13,640 nt of DNA, taken from positions 1 through 13,640 of the forward strand of contig CAZGTQ010000059.1 in NCBI GenBank assembly GCA_964528575.1, in the 5' to 3' direction. The translations under genes and the position numbers were made by a program. Below the pieces are notes generated by a model, which saw only the letters and a list, made by a program, of their open reading frames with translations, had not been told where the DNA came from and made no database searches. Positions 8,054-13,640 of the stretch are shown here, in pieces; the first letter of the stretch is position 1, and each line of letters opens with the position of its first letter. This stretch comes from CAZGTQ01 sp964528575. GTDB lineage: Bacteria; Planctomycetota; UBA1135; GCA-002686595.

Positions 8054-8989
8054 CTACGTGGCGCCCGCGCGCACGAGCGCGAGCCGCGCGGCGCCGATCC
8101 AGCCCGCGCTCGGGCCGAGCTTCGCGCGCACCACGCGCACGTCCTCTACGCGCGCGCCGAACGTCGATTCGCGCAAGCCTGCGCGGATCCCGGGCTCGAG
8201 CTGGTCGAGCGCCGCCGCGAAGCCGCCGCCGACGACGAACGTGCGCACGTCGAGCAGCGAGACGACGGCGCCGAGCCCGCGGCCGAGGTCGCGGCCGATC
8301 TCCTCGAGCAGGCGGCTCTCGGCCGACGAGCCGGCGCGCGCGCGCTCGGTGAGCAGCTCGAGGTCGCCGGGCGCGTCCTCGGGCAGGTTGCGCTCGCTCG
8401 CCCGCCGGCGCGCCGCGGTCGCCGAGGCGTACACCTCGAGGCAGCCGCGGCCGCCGCAGCCGCAGACGGGTCCGTGCGGGTCGATCGTCACGTGGCCGAG
8501 CTCGCCGGCCAGGCCCTCGCCGACGAAGAGCGCGCCGTTCAGGATGAGCCCGCCGCCGACGCCCGTGCCGAGCGTGACCAGGCACGCGTGGCGCTGGCCC
8601 TCCGCGGCGCCGCGCCACTGCTCGCCGAGCGCGGCGACGTTCGCGTCGTTCTCGAGCTGGACGAGCGCCTCATCGACGCGCAGCGCGGCCGCGAGCGCCG
8701 CGCGGATCGCGACGCCGTCGAGCCACGGCAGGTTGGGGCTCTGCAGCACGGTGCCGCTCGCGCGCTCGAGCAGCCCGGGCACGCCGACGCCGATCGGAAC
8801 GCCCGCTCGGGCGCCCACCTCGCGCGCGGCCGCCGCGAGCAGCGTCGCCGCGTCCGCCGGCCCCTTGTGCGGGACCGGGACGCTCGCCTCGGCGCGGACC
8901 TTGCCGTCGTCGTCGATGCGGCCGGCCTTGATCGCCGAGCCGCCGACGTCGATGCCGACGGCCACGGCGGGACGAGCTTTCCCGTTCAT
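8054..8989 (-). CDS. ROK-family sugar kinase (glucokinase-like)
   Basis: A 311-residue ROK-family kinase, probably phosphorylating glucose or a related hexose with ATP in the cytoplasm. Visible elements: an N-terminal phosphate loop GIDVGGSAIKAG (12-23); VGVPGLLE (68-75); LENDANVAALGE (112-123), where Asp115 is the expected catalytic base; GTGVGGGLILNG (141-152); and the ROK signature with ExGH (163-166) plus the zinc motif CGCGGRGCLE (176-185). There is no N-terminal helix-turn-helix, so this is an enzyme and not a NagC/XylR-type repressor. The length fits bacterial glucokinases of this family (about 310-320). Glucose is the commonest substrate, but mannose, fructose or N-acetylated sugars are possible, so no gene symbol is given. 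The start ATG 8989 is the last of three closely spaced ATGAACGGG copies. It follows glgA by 39 bp and fits with sugar activation alongside the GT5 gene. Confidence 0.92.
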   Translation of the reverse strand: MNGKARPAVAVGIDVGGSAIKAGRIDDDGKVRAEASVPVPHKGPADAATLLAAAAREVGARAGVPIGVGVPGLLERASGTVLQSPNLPWLDGVAIRAALAAALRVDEALVQLENDANVAALGEQWRGAAEGQRHACLVTLGTGVGGGLILNGALFVGEGLAGELGHVTIDPHGPVCGCGGRGCLEVYASATAARRRASERNLPEDAPGDLELLTERARAGSSAESRLLEEIGRDLGRGLGAVVSLLDVRTFVVGGGFAAALDQLEPGIRAGLRESTFGARVEDVRVVRAKLGPSAGWIGAARLALVRAGAT

Positions 8990-9017
8990 CCTCTCCCGTT
9001 CATACTTCCCCGTTCAT
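8981..9017 (-). repeat. Triple 14-bp direct repeat at the ROK start codon
   Basis: On the minus strand the 9-mer ATGAACGGG occurs at 9017-9009, 9003-8995 and 8989-8981, exactly 14 bp apart. The third copy is the start of the ROK kinase. The first two open five-codon reading frames (MNGEV and MNGRG), each ending in a TGA that overlaps the next ATG as ATGA. The five-base spacers differ (GAAGT, AGAGG) and are purine-rich, so they could act as ribosome binding sites. The repeat is a direct observation; any role in translational coupling or attenuation is inference. Confidence 0.9.
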
Positions 9018-9028
9018 AGGGGCTCAGC

Positions 9029-10516
9029 CTAACCCGCGCCGAGCCGCGCGCGCGTGCGGCGGGTGACGCGGCGGTACGCCTTGAGGTACTCCTTCGCGGT
9101 CGCTTCCCACGAGAAGTCCTGCTCCATGCAGCGCTTGAGGAGCGCCTTCCAGCCCGGGGCGTTCTTGTAGCGCTTCACCGCCGTCTCGATCGACTCGAGC
9201 AGCCCGTCGCTCGTGTAGGGCTGGAAGTGGAAGCCGGTGCCGGTCTTCTCGTCGGCGACGACGTCGACGACCGTGTCCTCGAGGCCGCCGTGGGCATAGA
9301 CGATGGGGACGGTGCCGTAGCGCATCCCGATCGCGAACAGTGGGTTGGAGGGCTGATAGTGCGAGGGTAGGAGCAGCATGTCCGCCCCCGCGAGCACGGT
9401 GTGCGCCGTGCGGGCGTGGTAGCCCTCGAGCACGCGGCAGCGGCCCACGAACGTGCTCTCCATCGTCCGCAGCCGGTCCTGGATGTCGTGCTGACCGGAG
9501 CCCATCACGACGAGCTCGACGCCGCGCTCGAGCACGGGCGTCAGGATCTCGGCGAGCAGGTCGAAGCCCGTGTCGGCGTCCCAGCGGCCGATCGAGCACG
9601 CGATCGGCGTGCGCGGGCCGACGTCGAGCTTGAGCGCGTTCTGCAGGTGCTGCTTGCACTTGCGCTTGCCGGCCGGATCCTTGTCCGTTGCGGAGTAGTT
9701 GGCGGCCAGCACCGGATCGTCGGCCGGGTTCCACGCGAGGTAGTCGATCCCGTTCGTGATGCCGACGAGCTCCTTCTTGCGCCGCAGGAACGCCTCCTCG
9801 AGCCCGTAGCCGCGGTCCTTCTCCTGGATCTTGAGCGCGTGGCTCGCCGAGTGCGTGCCGATGACGGTCGCGAACTCGGCGCCGGCTTTCAGGAAGTTGA
9901 CCTTGCCCGCCAGCTCGATGCCGCCGACGTCGCGGAAGAAGCGGTGGGGGATGCCGACGTGCGGGAGGATCTCGCGTTCGAACACGCCCTGCATGGCGAG
10001 GTTGTGGATCGCGAAGAACGTCCCGGCGCGGTGGGCGACGTGGTCCTCGTCGCGCTCGACCACCTCGATCTGGTGCAGCACCGGGATCAGCCCGGTGGTC
10101 CAGTCCATGCCGTGGATGACGTCGGGCGGGAACCCGATGCGCTCGAAGCTCGCCAGCACGGCGCGCGAGAAGAGCGCGTAGCGCCGCCAGTTGTCCTGGT
10201 AGGGCCCCTGTTGGTCCCCATAGGGGTGCCGCGTGCCGAAGATCGACTCGTTCTCGAACAGGTAGACCGGCAGCTTGTCGAGCCGGCCCTCGTGGATGCG
10301 GAACGTGCGCTTGCCCTTGCCGTCGGGCACGACGACGCTGGCGCAGGGGGCGAGGCCGTGGAGCGCGTCGCGCTGCACGTCCTGCGTGAGCGGCAGGAAC
10401 ACACGCACGTCCGCCCCCGCTCCGAGCAGGGCCTGCGAGAGCGATTCCGCGACCCCCGCCAGGTTGGTGCGGCGGACGAGCGAGAGCAGCTCGGGTGTGA
10501 CGAACGCGACCTTCAA
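9029..10516 (-). CDS. Divergent GlgA-like GT5 glycosyltransferase
   Basis: A 495-residue member of the glycogen/starch synthase family GT5, which transfers glucose from ADP-glucose to a growing alpha-1,4-glucan. Scaffold motifs are kept: MKVAFVTPE at the N-terminus, YQDNWRRYALFSRA (106-119), GMDW with Asp138, IHNLAMQGVF (170-179, His171), GITNGIDYLAWNP (252-264), GRWDADTGFDLL (310-321, Arg311) and MRYGTVPIV (398-406). Positions matching key E. coli GlgA residues are changed: the Lys15-Thr-Gly-Gly loop is Arg15-Arg-Thr-Asn, Lys305 is Thr316, Glu377 is Gln388 and Cys379 is Ser390. The length is near normal (E. coli 477) and no frameshift is seen, so this is not a simple pseudogene. It may use a different donor or be non-catalytic. 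The start is TTG 10516, which aligns with the family N-terminus; no strong Shine-Dalgarno site. It is the first gene of the minus-strand run, ahead of the ROK kinase. It is left without a symbol because of the substitutions. Confidence 0.85.
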   Translation of the reverse strand: MKVAFVTPELLSLVRRTNLAGVAESLSQALLGAGADVRVFLPLTQDVQRDALHGLAPCASVVVPDGKGKRTFRIHEGRLDKLPVYLFENESIFGTRHPYGDQQGPYQDNWRRYALFSRAVLASFERIGFPPDVIHGMDWTTGLIPVLHQIEVVERDEDHVAHRAGTFFAIHNLAMQGVFEREILPHVGIPHRFFRDVGGIELAGKVNFLKAGAEFATVIGTHSASHALKIQEKDRGYGLEEAFLRRKKELVGITNGIDYLAWNPADDPVLAANYSATDKDPAGKRKCKQHLQNALKLDVGPRTPIACSIGRWDADTGFDLLAEILTPVLERGVELVVMGSGQHDIQDRLRTMESTFVGRCRVLEGYHARTAHTVLAGADMLLLPSHYQPSNPLFAIGMRYGTVPIVYAHGGLEDTVVDVVADEKTGTGFHFQPYTSDGLLESIETAVKRYKNAPGWKALLKRCMEQDFSWEATAKEYLKAYRRVTRRTRARLGAG

Positions 10517-10718
10517 GCTCGATGCCGGGCCGACCTGCGGTCGCCGCGGTCGTCCGCCCGCCCGGCCCCAGGTAGGTGCTCCTATTCGGGCTCACCGTAC
10601 CGAATCGGGTCCAGCCGGCGTACCGCCGGAGTGCATCGAGCGCCCTAAACCCCTTGCAGAAACGTGACTTCGCGATTGCGCATTCGTACGTCGCCCGAGC
10701 TCTCGAGACGCTGGCCCG
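10517..10718 (-). promoter_or_regulatory. Non-coding gap before glgA-like gene, probable promoter region
   Basis: A 202-bp gap between two same-strand genes, with a less GC-rich patch around 10637-10690. It is the most likely place for the promoter of the seven-gene run, but no convincing -35/-10 pair was found. Two small inverted repeats are visible: ATTCGG at 10584-10589 with CCGAAT at 10600-10605, and CCGGCG-TAC-CGCCGG at 10615-10629. Either could be an operator or a leader hairpin. No terminator with a T-run follows the M48 gene. Confidence 0.4.
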
Positions 10719-11501
10719 CTAATCCCGGTAGATCGCCAGAGCCTTCGGCATCAGCGCCTTCAGCTCCTCGATCCGCGTCCCGTGCGCGGGGTGGGTCGAG
10801 AGGAACTCCGGCGGGCCGCCTCCGCCGCCGCCTTGCATGCGCTGCCAGAAGCCGATCGATTCGCGCGGGTCGTAGCCGGCGCGCGCCATGTAGATCAGGC
10901 CGATCTCGTCGGCCTCGAGCTCGTCGCCGCGGCCCCAGGGCAGGTTGACGACCAGGTCGATCGCCGTCGCGGCGAGGCTCTGGTACTCCGCCTCGGTCGC
11001 GAGCGACAGCGCGAAGTCGATCGGGAGCTGCCGCGACAGGCGCTGGGCGCCGTGGCTCGCGACGACGTGCCCGATCTCGTGTCCCATGACGGCTGCCAGG
11101 CCCGCCTCGGACTGCGTGAGCGGCAGGATGCCGGAGTAGACCGCCATCTTCCCGCCCGGGAGCGCGAACGCGTTCGCGACGTCGGGGGCGTCGATGAGGA
11201 TCACCTCCCAGGGGTACTCCTTGTCGGCGACGGCTGCGATCCGGTTCATCACCTGTTGCACCATCTGGTACTGCGGCCCGGACGTGATCAGCCGCTCGCT
11301 CGCCTTGATCTGCTGGAAGGCCTCCTCGCCGAGCCCGATCTCTTCTTCAGCGCTGAGCAGGTTGAACGCCTTGGAGCCCGTGACCGGCGTCGTCTGGCAG
11401 GCGCACGCGCCCGCGGCGACCGCCAGGGCGAGCCACGCGCGCGCGAACGGCCCCGGGCGCCGGTATGATGCGGGTCGTTCGAGTCTGGAGTCTGCCGTCA
11501 T
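10719..11501 (-). CDS. M48-family metallopeptidase lipoprotein
   Basis: A 260-residue zinc metallopeptidase of family M48, in the LoiP/BepA-like group of cell-envelope proteases that handle misfolded outer-membrane or periplasmic proteins. The zinc site is complete: HEIGH at 141-145 within AAVMGHEIGHVVASHG, and the third ligand Glu194 in ELEAD (194-198). The N-terminus has basic residues, a hydrophobic stretch (AWLALAVAAGA, 22-32) and Cys33/Cys35 followed by QTTPVTG. The CxTxPVTG pattern is typical of M48 lipoproteins, so Cys35 is the likelier lipid site, though the lipobox is imperfect (alanine at -3). FALPGGKMAVYSGIL (112-126) is another family hallmark. A run of six glycines lies at 224-229. 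The start is ATG 11501, chosen because GGAGG lies eight bases upstream; an in-frame start further up would add 33 residues with no signal-like character. It stands apart from glgA by 202 bp and is divergent from the next gene. Confidence 0.93.
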   Translation of the reverse strand: MTADSRLERPASYRRPGPFARAWLALAVAAGACACQTTPVTGSKAFNLLSAEEEIGLGEEAFQQIKASERLITSGPQYQMVQQVMNRIAAVADKEYPWEVILIDAPDVANAFALPGGKMAVYSGILPLTQSEAGLAAVMGHEIGHVVASHGAQRLSRQLPIDFALSLATEAEYQSLAATAIDLVVNLPWGRGDELEADEIGLIYMARAGYDPRESIGFWQRMQGGGGGGPPEFLSTHPAHGTRIEELKALMPKALAIYRD

Positions 11502-11610
11502 CACCTCGTCCTCCGCTTCCGATTGGGCGGACCTCGCCGGTCCCAGCGCCCGTCCAGACGCCGCCGCCGTGTGCGCGCGGGCCGTGGTCTGCGGCGCCAC
11601 GCTCGTCAGT
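11502..11610. promoter_or_regulatory. Divergent intergenic region
   Basis: A 109-bp gap between the divergent M48 gene and the 165-residue ORF. It should hold start signals for both directions, but only the M48 ribosome binding site is clear. The plus-strand ORF frame stays open through the whole gap, with a GTG at 11569 as a possible earlier start, so part of it may be coding. No convincing -35/-10 pair was found. Confidence 0.4.
11510..11514 (-). promoter_or_regulatory. Shine-Dalgarno site of the M48 gene
   Basis: GGAGG on the minus strand, eight bases before ATG 11501. This is one of the few strong ribosome binding sites in the window, and it decides the start of the M48 lipoprotein in favour of the form that begins just before its signal peptide. 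Confidence 0.75.
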
Positions 11611-12108
11611 ATGTCCTTCCGGGCCAGCGGCGGCGAGGCGTACCGCGCCCAGGCGCTCTACATGGACGCGCGCGCCGACGAGCTCGACGCGTTGCGTTCC
11701 GACGCGTCCGCGCGTGCCGCCGAGCCCGAACAGGAGCCGAATGCGCGCGACGCGGGCCACCGTGCGCCGCGCGCAGCGTCTCAAAAGTCGGACCAGGACG
11801 CGGAGCGGCCGCTGGAGCTCGCCGAGCTGGGCGTGGCGATCCTGCGCCTGGCGGCCGTCGGCGCGCCCGCGGTCGACGCCGAGCGGCGCGCGGATCTGCG
11901 CGCCGGCGCGCGCCTGGTCGGCGGGGCGGTCGCCGCGGCTTGCGAGCTCGCCGCGGCCTGCGAGCCCGCCGCGGCGCGGCCCGACGGGGCCCCGGAGCCG
12001 CTGAGCAAGACGTTGTGCGAGGCGCTCGAGGGCGCGCGGCTCGCAGCGCGGGCGCAGGCGGCGGCGCTCGTCGACGAGGTGCTCGCCGCCACCGGAGGAA
12101 CGGCTTGA
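11611..12108 (+). CDS. Hypothetical protein upstream of gpmI
   Basis: A 165-residue protein that I do not recognise. The strong G/C preference at third codon positions and the 4-base overlap with gpmI (TTGA at 12105-12108) support it as a real gene. There is no signal peptide or membrane segment. Residues about 33-65 are rich in Ala, Glu, Asp and Arg and probably disordered. Residues about 66-116 and 130-160 look like amphipathic alanine-rich helices (ELGVAILRLAAVGAPAVDAE; KTLCEALEGARLAARAQAAA), suggesting a small helical bundle. An 18-bp tandem duplication encodes CELAAACEPAAA (111-122). The start is uncertain: ATG 11611 is used, but ATG 11662 or GTG 11569 are possible and none has a clear ribosome binding site. 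Its position suggests co-expression with phosphoglycerate mutase, but no function can be assigned. Confidence 0.65.
   Translation: MSFRASGGEAYRAQALYMDARADELDALRSDASARAAEPEQEPNARDAGHRAPRAASQKSDQDAERPLELAELGVAILRLAAVGAPAVDAERRADLRAGARLVGGAVAAACELAAACEPAAARPDGAPEPLSKTLCEALEGARLAARAQAAALVDEVLAATGGTA
11941..11976 (+). repeat. 18-bp tandem duplication
   Basis: Two adjacent 18-bp copies (11941-11958 and 11959-11976) match at 16 of 18 bases. They are in frame and encode CELAAA followed by CEPAAA within the hypothetical protein. This is probably slippage in low-complexity, GC-rich coding sequence. Confidence 0.85.
12094..12107 (+). promoter_or_regulatory. Shine-Dalgarno and TTG start of gpmI
   Basis: GGAGGA at 12094-12099 lies five bases before TTG 12105-12107. 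No ATG or GTG near this point gives the expected N-terminus (KRRPIALVVLDGWG), so TTG is the start. The TTG overlaps the TGA of the preceding gene in TTGA, and the ribosome binding site sits inside that gene's last codons, which favours translational coupling. Confidence 0.85.
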
Positions 12109-13640
12109 AACGACGTCCGATCGCGCTCGTCGTGCTCGACGGCTGGGGGCACCGCGAGGAGAACGAGTACAACGCGATTCGTCCGAACGCCCATGCGTTC
12201 GCGCGCTTCTGCGAGCGCTATCCGACCGGGCTGCTCACCGCGTCGGGCCGCGAGGTCGGGCTGCCGCTCGGCCTGATGGGCAACAGCGAGGTCGGCCACA
12301 TGAACCTCGGCGCGGGCCGGATCGTCCACCAGGACATCGCGCGCATCGATCGCGCGATCCAGGACGGCTCGCTCGAGGGTGCCGCGGCCTTCGCGGGCAC
12401 GATGGACCGCGTGCGGGCGAGCGGCAAGCGCCTGCACCTGTTCGGTCTCGTCAGCGACGGCGGCGTGCATTCGAGCGACCGCCACGTCGCGGCGCTCCTG
12501 CACATGGCCGCGCAGCGCGGGCTGGGGCCGGAACAGGTCTGCATCCACGCGATCACCGACGGTCGGGACACGCCGCCGCGCTCGGGCGTCACGCACGTGC
12601 AGCGGCTCGAGCGCGACGTCGCGGGCGCCGGCGTCGGCCGCATCGTCTCGGTCGTCGGCCGCTACTGGGCGATGGACCGGGACAAGCGTTGGGAGCGCGT
12701 GCAGCGCGCCTACGCGCTCTTCACGCACGGCACGGGCGAGCGCGCGGCGAGCGCGATCGATGCGCTCGCCGCCGCCTACGCCGCGGGCACCGGCGACGAG
12801 TTCGTCGAGCCGACGGCGATCGGCAACCCCGACGAGGGCCGCATGCGCGCCGGCGACGCGGCGATCGCGTTCAACTTCCGCTCGGACCGCATGCGCCAGA
12901 TCTGCATGGCGCTCGCGCTCGACGAGTTCGACGGCTTCGCGCGCGGCGCGCGCCCGCTCATCGAGCTCGCGACGATGACGCAGTACCGCGCGGACTTCCC
13001 GTTCCCGGTCGCGTTCCCGCCGGTCGAGCTGCGCGGCACGCTCCCCGAGCTCGTCAGCGCCGCCGGCCTGCGCCAGGAGCGCATCGCCGAGACCGAGAAG
13101 TACGCGCACGTCACGTTCTTCTTCTCGGGCGGCGAGGAGCGGGAGTATCCCGGCGAGTCGCGCATCCTCATCCCGAGCCCGAGGGTCGCGACGTACGACC
13201 TGCAGCCCGAGATGAGCGCGCCCGGCGTGCGCGACGCGGTGCTGCGCTCGGTGAGGAGGGGCGACACGGACTTCTACGTCGTCAACTTCGCGAACGCGGA
13301 CATGGTCGGCCACACGGGCATCTTCGAGGCCGCGGTGGCCGCCGTGCGGACGGTCGACGACTGCCTCGCGCAGATCGTGCCCGCGATCACCGCGAAGGGC
13401 GGCGTCGTCGCGATCACCGCCGACCACGGCAACGCCGAGCTCCTCTGGGACGCCGAGCACGACCAGCCGCACACCGCGCACACGACGTGCCCCGTCCCGA
13501 TCGTCCTGTGCTGCGATGACCTCGTCGGCGCCAGGCTGCGCCCGATGGGCATCCTCGCCGACGTCGCGCCGACGCTGCTCGAGCTCGCAGGCATCGAGCG
13601 CTCCGAAGGCATGGACGGCGCGTCGCTGCTCGTGCGCTGA
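12105..13640 (+). CDS. gpmI: 2,3-bisphosphoglycerate-independent phosphoglycerate mutase
   Basis: A complete 511-residue cofactor-independent phosphoglycerate mutase, which interconverts 3- and 2-phosphoglycerate in glycolysis and gluconeogenesis in the cytoplasm; the family is typically about 510 residues. The metal- and phosphate-binding elements are in place: LDGWG with Asp12, MGNSEVGHMNLGAGR (58-72) with the phosphorylated Ser61, HAITDGRDTPPRSG (148-161), GRYWAMDRDKRW (185-196), FNFRSDRMRQ (256-265), EKYAHVTFFFSGG (331-343), NFANADMVGHTG (394-405, Asp399 and His403), ITADHGNAE (437-445, Asp440 and His441) and PHTAHTTCPVPIV (455-467, His459). These match the two-manganese alkaline-phosphatase-like site of the family. 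The start is TTG 12105 with a good GGAGGA site upstream. It overlaps the end of the hypothetical gene by 4 bases. Its stop codon is the last three bases of the window, so nothing can be said of the downstream gene. Confidence 0.97.
   Translation: MKRRPIALVVLDGWGHREENEYNAIRPNAHAFARFCERYPTGLLTASGREVGLPLGLMGNSEVGHMNLGAGRIVHQDIARIDRAIQDGSLEGAAAFAGTMDRVRASGKRLHLFGLVSDGGVHSSDRHVAALLHMAAQRGLGPEQVCIHAITDGRDTPPRSGVTHVQRLERDVAGAGVGRIVSVVGRYWAMDRDKRWERVQRAYALFTHGTGERAASAIDALAAAYAAGTGDEFVEPTAIGNPDEGRMRAGDAAIAFNFRSDRMRQICMALALDEFDGFARGARPLIELATMTQYRADFPFPVAFPPVELRGTLPELVSAAGLRQERIAETEKYAHVTFFFSGGEEREYPGESRILIPSPRVATYDLQPEMSAPGVRDAVLRSVRRGDTDFYVVNFANADMVGHTGIFEAAVAAVRTVDDCLAQIVPAITAKGGVVAITADHGNAELLWDAEHDQPHTAHTTCPVPIVLCCDDLVGARLRPMGILADVAPTLLELAGIERSEGMDGASLLVR

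Noticed and set aside
8054..8989. ROK protein as a transcriptional repressor
   Set aside because: The protein starts directly at the ATP-binding loop with no N-terminal helix-turn-helix domain, and the kinase motifs are intact.
9029..10516. GlgA-like gene as a pseudogene
   Set aside because: The frame is uninterrupted, its length is normal, its codon use matches its neighbours, and much of the scaffold is conserved. Altered function is a better reading than decay.
10719..11600. Longer M48 start at 11600
   Set aside because: The extra 33 residues would precede the basic and hydrophobic signal region and look unlike a leader. The ATG at 11501 has a well-spaced GGAGG.
11781..13481. Long minus-strand open frame opposite gpmI
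   Set aside because: gpmI on the other strand has every catalytic motif. The antisense frame shows only Arg/Ala/Asp-rich low-complexity sequence.

Overview
This is a very GC-rich stretch (around 70% G+C by eye, with nearly every third codon position G or C) of a bacterial chromosome. It is densely coding, and several adjacent genes overlap by 4 bases. The organism looks like a high-GC planctomycete or a related lineage. That is inferred from the first gene, whose secreted DUF1570-like layout is common in that phylum, from weak or absent Shine-Dalgarno sites, and from TTG starts. No rRNA, tRNA, CRISPR array, transposase or phage gene was seen, so the window reads as chromosomal backbone.

Layout. 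At the left, one plus-strand gene (59-1507) encodes a secreted DUF1570-like protein. Its signal peptide is preceded by a tandem 12-bp repeat, and its expected zinc-binding site appears lost. It ends exactly where a long minus-strand run of seven genes ends, with no bases between the two stop codons. Read in the direction of transcription (from 10516 down to 1508), that run is: a GlgA-like GT5 glycosyltransferase, a ROK-family sugar kinase, an ABC ATPase, an ABC-2-type permease with a large extracytoplasmic insert, then glcD, glcE and glcF (the three-subunit glycolate oxidase). Gaps are -4 to 39 bp, which suggests one operon, although internal promoters cannot be excluded. A 202-bp non-coding gap separates glgA from an M48 metallopeptidase lipoprotein gene on the same strand (10719-11501). 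Divergent from that, a 165-residue protein of unknown function (11611-12108) overlaps the start of gpmI (12105-13640) by 4 bases. gpmI ends on the last base of the window.

How the genes fit together. The central theme is carbon metabolism. GlcDEF oxidises glycolate to glyoxylate, ROK kinases phosphorylate sugars, GT5 enzymes build alpha-glucan, and GpmI is glycolytic. The link between the ABC exporter-like pair and the glycolate oxidase genes is positional only.

Most notable points: (1) the GlgA-like protein keeps the GT5 scaffold but has substitutions at the ADP-glucose loop, the second conserved lysine and the key glutamate; (2) three 14-bp-spaced copies of ATGAACGGG at the ROK start create two minicistrons linked by ATGA overlaps; (3) the DUF1570-like protein combines an expanded repeat n-region with a degenerate metallopeptidase site; (4) the ABC permease has a roughly 270-residue insert. 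No clearly new multi-gene system was found.
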